A stretch of DNA of 64,000 nt from JAUVXJ01 sp964433755. Lineage in GTDB: Bacteria > Chloroflexota > Anaerolineae > UBA7937 > B3-Chlor. The notes beneath the pieces were generated by a model that saw only the letters and a list, made by a program, of their open reading frames with translations, had not been told where the DNA came from and searched no databases. Shown piece after piece: positions 60,293 to 64,000 of the stretch. The stretch covers positions 496,001 through 560,000 of the forward strand of contig CAYSSR010000002.1 in the NCBI GenBank assembly GCA_964433755.1. Reading direction: 5' to 3'. How positions within the stretch are numbered: position 1 is the stretch's first letter; the number at the start of each line of letters is the position of its first letter. The translations under genes and the position numbers were made by a program.

Positions 60293-62164
60293 ATGAAGAC
60301 AATAGCCGCACCGCTACACGGGTTGTTCGTCGCCCTCATGCTTCTGGGTCTGGCGACGAGTCTTGTACAGGCCGCTCCTCTGGACGAGCCGCCCAACGCA
60401 ATCACCATCACCGGAAGCCCCTTGCGCATCGAAGTGGGCAGCAACATGAGCATTCAGGCCTACCATCAGAACTACGAGCACGGGGCGACGTACGGCGACG
60501 CCGACAGCGGCCCGTTCTGGTACATTGACGGGCAGGTCTACGGACCCAACATGCCAGCCTACGGGGGCTCAGCCGCCTTCTATACCAACGAACTGACCTG
60601 GTCCGATCACCGCGGGCCTTCGGGGTCGGGCGCCTCAGGGGACCCCTGGCGCGTGGAGACGCGAGGTCAGGTCAGCACCGGCACGTCCACCCTGGAGGTC
60701 ACACAGCTCATCTCCTACGTGAACGGCCGCAACTACTTCCAGCTCGACTGGACCATGACCAACGGCGGCGGCTCCCAGAGCTGCTTCAAGTTCTACCACG
60801 CGGCCGACATCTACTTCGCCAACAGCGATTATGGCTACGGCTACTACGACAACGGGTCCCGCTCCGTCGGCGGTTACGATGAGGGTCGCACCTGGTTCAT
60901 GGTCTTCGCTCCTATCACACAGCCGGATCGCTACAGGGAAGCGTATTACGACAGCATCTGGGAAGACATCGAGTCCGGCAGGGATCTCGACAACACCATC
61001 AACAGTGAGTACCTGGACAACGGCATCGGTCTGCAATGGAACGTCTGCCTGGCACCCGGCGAGTCGAGGACCGTCAGCGACCTGTGGAGCTTCGGCCAAA
61101 GCGAGGCCGAGGTCATCCCTACCGAGGTGGCCAGAGCAACGCCGGAAGGGCCTGGCGCGGTGGATGTCATGGTCAGGGATCACCTCAACGACGACGGCTC
61201 GGTCCCTTCCAACCCCAACGGTGAACCGTTCTGGATGAGCCCTGATATCATCGTCCGCCACGAGGCCGACGGTCAGACTGGGGAGACCGATTTCCAGAAC
61301 CCCATCTTCGGCCAAACGAACTACGTCTACGTCGCGGTGCGCAACATCGGCACTGAGGACGTCTCCAACGTAGCGGTCAACGTCTACTGGGGTGACCCGG
61401 CCCTGCTCCTGGCCTGGCCCGATAGCTGGAACCTGGTCGGCTCCACGACGGTGGACGTGCCAGCGGGAGGTCGAGTCGTCACATCAGAGATACCCTGGTC
61501 GAACCTCCCCAGTCCAGGGCATCGCTGCCTCTTGGTGCGCCTGGTATCCGATCAGGACCCCATCCGCAACGAGGGCAACGTCCCGTTGGACAACAACATC
61601 GCGCAGCGCAACCTGCATATCCTGGAGCTGTCTCGGAGCGCGGGCGCCACTACGGGCAGCGAGGACGTCGAGTCCATCGTAGTCGGCCCTCCCGACGCCG
61701 AGACAGCCCAGGTTGACGTGGTCATCCAGTATCCGGATCTGCCCTCTGGCGCCGAGTTGGTCATTCGTATGGGAACCGACCTCTTCAACCGTTGGATGCA
61801 GGCCACCGGCGGCGACGTGGTCAACGGGACCGTGCGCGGTGAGGAGATCGTCGCCACCGGCCCCGACGAGACCATCATCCGCAACCTGCCTCTGAGCCCG
61901 GGGGAGCAGGCGCCAATCACTGTGCACATCAACGCTCCCACCGCAGACCCGTTCAGCTTCCAGGTCGTGGAGAGAGTCAACGGAACAGACACGGGAGGCA
62001 ACGTCTTCTGGTACACCGCCCTGCTGCCTACGCCTTCGCCAGACACCGGCGAGGCCGAGATCGAGCTGCCTGAGGTCGATCTGCCCAGCGAGCTCACCTG
62101 CACCATACCGTGTTTTGGCGCTACGCTGCTCACGGTGCTGGTGCTGTGGTTGATCAGGCGGTAG
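60293..62164 (+). CDS. Membrane-anchored secreted protein with CARDB-like domain
   Basis: A 623-aa exported protein. Residues 1-26 form a signal peptide (MKTIAAPLHGLFVALMLLGL, cleavage near VQAAP). Residues about 30-270 form an aromatic-rich, Gly- and Asn-rich beta domain that I do not recognise. About 310-430 resemble a CARDB adhesion-like beta domain (YVYVAVRNIGTEDVSNVAV). The C-terminal 20 residues are a membrane helix followed by RR, leaving most of the protein outside the cell. GGAGG lies 12 bases before the ATG. The neighbouring C25-type protease suggests a cell-surface protein set. Confidence 0.85.
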   Translation: MKTIAAPLHGLFVALMLLGLATSLVQAAPLDEPPNAITITGSPLRIEVGSNMSIQAYHQNYEHGATYGDADSGPFWYIDGQVYGPNMPAYGGSAAFYTNELTWSDHRGPSGSGASGDPWRVETRGQVSTGTSTLEVTQLISYVNGRNYFQLDWTMTNGGGSQSCFKFYHAADIYFANSDYGYGYYDNGSRSVGGYDEGRTWFMVFAPITQPDRYREAYYDSIWEDIESGRDLDNTINSEYLDNGIGLQWNVCLAPGESRTVSDLWSFGQSEAEVIPTEVARATPEGPGAVDVMVRDHLNDDGSVPSNPNGEPFWMSPDIIVRHEADGQTGETDFQNPIFGQTNYVYVAVRNIGTEDVSNVAVNVYWGDPALLLAWPDSWNLVGSTTVDVPAGGRVVTSEIPWSNLPSPGHRCLLVRLVSDQDPIRNEGNVPLDNNIAQRNLHILELSRSAGATTGSEDVESIVVGPPDAETAQVDVVIQYPDLPSGAELVIRMGTDLFNRWMQATGGDVVNGTVRGEEIVATGPDETIIRNLPLSPGEQAPITVHINAPTADPFSFQVVERVNGTDTGGNVFWYTALLPTPSPDTGEAEIELPEVDLPSELTCTIPCFGATLLTVLVLWLIRR

Positions 62165-62313
62165 CCGCGACAGGGTTCGTGCGCCAGCCTGGCGGGGGTC
62201 TCGTTCCTCGCCATCAACAGAGACACTTCCAAGCCGCCCACGATGAGAGGCTGTGGTGGTTCGGACCGACGCGGCCCGGAGCACAGCCACAGATAGACGC
62301 TCCGGAGGAGGTC

Positions 62314-63228
62314 ATGTTGACTGAAGTACTACGGTCTGCCGAGGAACGGGGCCTTGCGCTTGGACTCATCTCTGCCCAGCACCTCCAGGAAGTCCGGGCC
62401 GACGTGGAGACGCCGCACCTGGAAGGCCTCTTCGACGAGGAGTTCTACCAGGAGCGTCTCACCTCCTTCGAGTGGGACCCCCCGGGCACCCTGCCCGAAG
62501 CTGCCTCTGTTCTCCTAGTCGCTGTGCCAGACCCACAGAGACGGATCCTCTTCGAGTGGCAGGGACGGTCTGTCCCTGCGACAGTCCCTCCCACGTATCT
62601 CCACTGGCAGAGCGTGGACAAGCGGGTCGAAAACGCCCTTTCGGAGATCCTCCAGCCGGACGGACACCACGTCACTCTGGCTAACCTGCCCAAGAAGCTC
62701 ACCGCTGTCCACAGCGGGCTGGCCGCCTACGGCAGGAACAACGTGACCTACGTCCCTGGCAAGGGCAGCTTCAACCGCCTGGTGGTGTTCTGGTCTGACC
62801 TTCCTTGTGAGGAAGACCACTGGCAGGAACTGCGGATGATGGAAGCCTGTGAGAAGTGCCAGGCCTGCCGGCGAGCCTGCCCCACCGGCGCCATCGATCC
62901 CGCCCGCTTCCTGCTCAGGGCGGAGCGCTGCCTCACCTTCCTCAACGAGAAGCCTCCTGAGGTTCCCTTCCCGGACTGGGTGGACCCCTCTTGGCACAAC
63001 TGCCTGGTGGGCTGCCTGCACTGCCAGAGAGTGTGTCCAGCGAACAAAGAGGTGAGAGACTGGATGGAAGGGGACGAGGTATTCTCAGAAGAAGAGACTG
63101 CCCTGCTGTTGGACGGGGTTGCTCAGGACCATCTGCCTCCCGAGACTCTAGCCAGGCTGGAGCGGCTGGACCTGATCGACCTTCTCGACGTCTTGCCTCG
63201 CAACCTCCGGGCTCTCCTACCTGGGTAG
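62314..63228 (+). CDS. QueG-like protein with two 4Fe-4S clusters
   Basis: A 304-aa cytoplasmic protein with a ferredoxin-like double cluster: CEKCQACRRACPTGAID near 185-201, a further Cys in RCLTF, and CLVGCLHCQRVCP near 230-242. The layout resembles epoxyqueuosine reductase (QueG) without the C-terminal HEAT repeats, and the broader group of cobalamin-linked double-cluster proteins. The ATG at 62314 has GGAGGAGG 3 bases ahead and begins MLTEVLRSAEERG; a longer frame overlaps the previous gene. It may work in queuosine synthesis or reduce a corrinoid. The 149 bp before it hold no promoter I can see. Confidence 0.85.
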   Translation: MLTEVLRSAEERGLALGLISAQHLQEVRADVETPHLEGLFDEEFYQERLTSFEWDPPGTLPEAASVLLVAVPDPQRRILFEWQGRSVPATVPPTYLHWQSVDKRVENALSEILQPDGHHVTLANLPKKLTAVHSGLAAYGRNNVTYVPGKGSFNRLVVFWSDLPCEEDHWQELRMMEACEKCQACRRACPTGAIDPARFLLRAERCLTFLNEKPPEVPFPDWVDPSWHNCLVGCLHCQRVCPANKEVRDWMEGDEVFSEEETALLLDGVAQDHLPPETLARLERLDLIDLLDVLPRNLRALLPG

Positions 63229-63294
63229 GCGTCAACGCCCCAATGCTGAAGCGCAAGCTGCCAGTTGTCTGAGGGGGTCGCGCATATCCGTCCC

Positions 63295-63323
63295 TTGTCA
63301 GTTGGCCCCCTTTTGGCTATGAT
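63295..63323 (+). promoter_or_regulatory. Promoter of the C25-type protease gene
   Basis: TTGTCA (63295-63300) and TATGAT (63318-63323) are 17 bp apart. The start site would lie about 25 bases ahead of the TTG codon at 63355 and supports that start. Confidence 0.7.
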
Positions 63324-63354
63324 GCAGATGGCGCAGTAGAACTGGACGGAGAGC

Positions 63355-64000
63355 TTGTCACGAAGGCAACGAAACAGGTTCCCTGGTCTCCATAGGTCCA
63401 TCATCCCGGTATTGGTCGCCGCGACGATACTCCTCGGTCTGTGCCTGCCCCCTCTCGCCTCCACTCATGGCGCTCCATCATCCGCCGCCCAGGGGCCCCA
63501 GCCAGAAGCACCTCTAGTAGAGGTGCTGGGCTCCACCGCCCAGGGCGTGACCCTCGACGTTACCCTTCCTCCTCTGCTGGAGGAGGAGGTGCAGCAGAGA
63601 GGCACCAGCTACCAGCGACTGACCCTCCACAGCGCGGGCACGAGCGGGGAGGTCGGACGGCCGGAACTGCCCTCCTTCGGCCGTTACGTGGCCATCCCTC
63701 GAGGCGCTGAGGTCAGCGTTCAGGTCCTCGCTGACAAGGTGGAGACCCGCTCCGGCTATCTGGTGTACCCCGCCCAGGAACCGTACCCGGAGCAAGATGA
63801 GGAGCCCCCCTTCGAACTGGAAGCGGCTGCCTACCAGGTAGACGAATTCCTCCCCGCGGAGACCGTGGAGATAGAGGGGCCCTACGTCATCAGAGGCGTG
63901 GAGATGGTGCTGGTCAGGTTCCACCCCATACAGTACAACGCCGCACAGAGGACGCTCAAGATCCACTCTGGCCTCCAGGTAGGGGTCTCCTTCGCCGGTG
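63355..64000 (+). CDS. Secreted gingipain-type (peptidase C25) propeptide region, partial
   Basis: The first 215 codons of a gene that leaves the window. From a TTG start with GGAG just ahead, a basic stretch (SRRQRNRFPGLHRS) precedes a hydrophobic signal core (VLVAATILLGLCLPPLA). The following domain, with GRPELPSFGRYVAIPRGAEV near 103-122 and LVYPAQEPYP near 141-150, matches the propeptide of the C25 (gingipain) Cys protease family. The catalytic domain would lie beyond the right edge. No ATG-started frame fits, so the TTG is preferred. Confidence 0.75.
   Translation, partial: MSRRQRNRFPGLHRSIIPVLVAATILLGLCLPPLASTHGAPSSAAQGPQPEAPLVEVLGSTAQGVTLDVTLPPLLEEEVQQRGTSYQRLTLHSAGTSGEVGRPELPSFGRYVAIPRGAEVSVQVLADKVETRSGYLVYPAQEPYPEQDEEPPFELEAAAYQVDEFLPAETVEIEGPYVIRGVEMVLVRFHPIQYNAAQRTLKIHSGLQVGVSFAG

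Overview
The window reads as about 64 kb of a Chloroflexota-like chromosome (Anaerolineae or Dehalococcoidia type). This is an inference from several signs: moderately high GC, lipoprotein linkers rich in Pro, Thr and Glu behind the lipobox of both ABC binding proteins, GTG and TTG starts with strong Shine-Dalgarno sites, and a catabolic gene load typical of uncultured members of that phylum. No rRNA, tRNA, CRISPR array, transposase or phage gene was seen. Almost everything is metabolic and packed into long minus-strand operons.

Layout. 1-5.3 kb (minus): a sugar-type ABC importer (binding protein and two permeases, no ATPase), an ACMSD-like amidohydrolase and the start of an old-yellow-enzyme-type oxidoreductase, behind a near-consensus promoter. 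5.4-14.5 kb (minus): NAD-dependent epimerase, URO-D-family methyltransferase, glucuronate-isomerase-like amidohydrolase, sulfatase-like hydrolase, SLC13/RCK transporter and phosphodiesterase-like hydrolase. 14.6-26.5 kb (minus): an IclR regulator followed by two UbiD decarboxylases, Gfo/Idh/MocA dehydrogenase, sugar isomerase, Fe-S flavin oxidoreductase, the UPF0261/TIM-barrel pair that is fused in plant Tm-1, a VOC protein and an iron alcohol dehydrogenase. 26.8 kb (plus): an orphan sugar-ABC ATPase, probably the missing motor of the first importer. 28.4-35.8 kb: acyl-CoA synthetase (minus) divergent from a complete branched-chain/aromatic-acid-type ABC importer (plus). 35.9-47.1 kb (minus): two complete molybdenum hydroxylase modules with CoxG, MoaF, an SDR, a C_GCAxxG_C_C protein and three small unknown proteins. 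47.4-51.8 kb (minus): FAD oxidase, CCG Fe-S protein, FAD oxidase. 51.9-55 kb (minus): a decayed alcohol dehydrogenase fragment, aldehyde dehydrogenase and an intact zinc alcohol dehydrogenase. 55.2-59.5 kb (minus): a corrinoid-dependent methyl-transfer module and a second IclR regulator. 60.2-64 kb (plus): a membrane-anchored secreted protein, a QueG-like Fe-S protein and the start of a secreted gingipain-type (C25) protease.

Functionally the genes fit uptake and degradation of plant-derived aromatic, methoxylated and sugar-acid compounds, largely by oxygen-independent chemistry: import, CoA activation, prFMN-dependent decarboxylation, molybdenum hydroxylation, ene reduction, alcohol/aldehyde oxidation and corrinoid demethylation. 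The substrates cannot be read from the sequence.

Nine promoters with near-consensus -35 and -10 boxes and exactly 17-bp spacers were found by eye. Two of them, upstream of the sugar binding protein and of the first IclR gene, also share much of their spacer, which suggests a common regulator. Both ABC importer operons carry a strong RNA stem between the binding-protein gene and the first permease gene.
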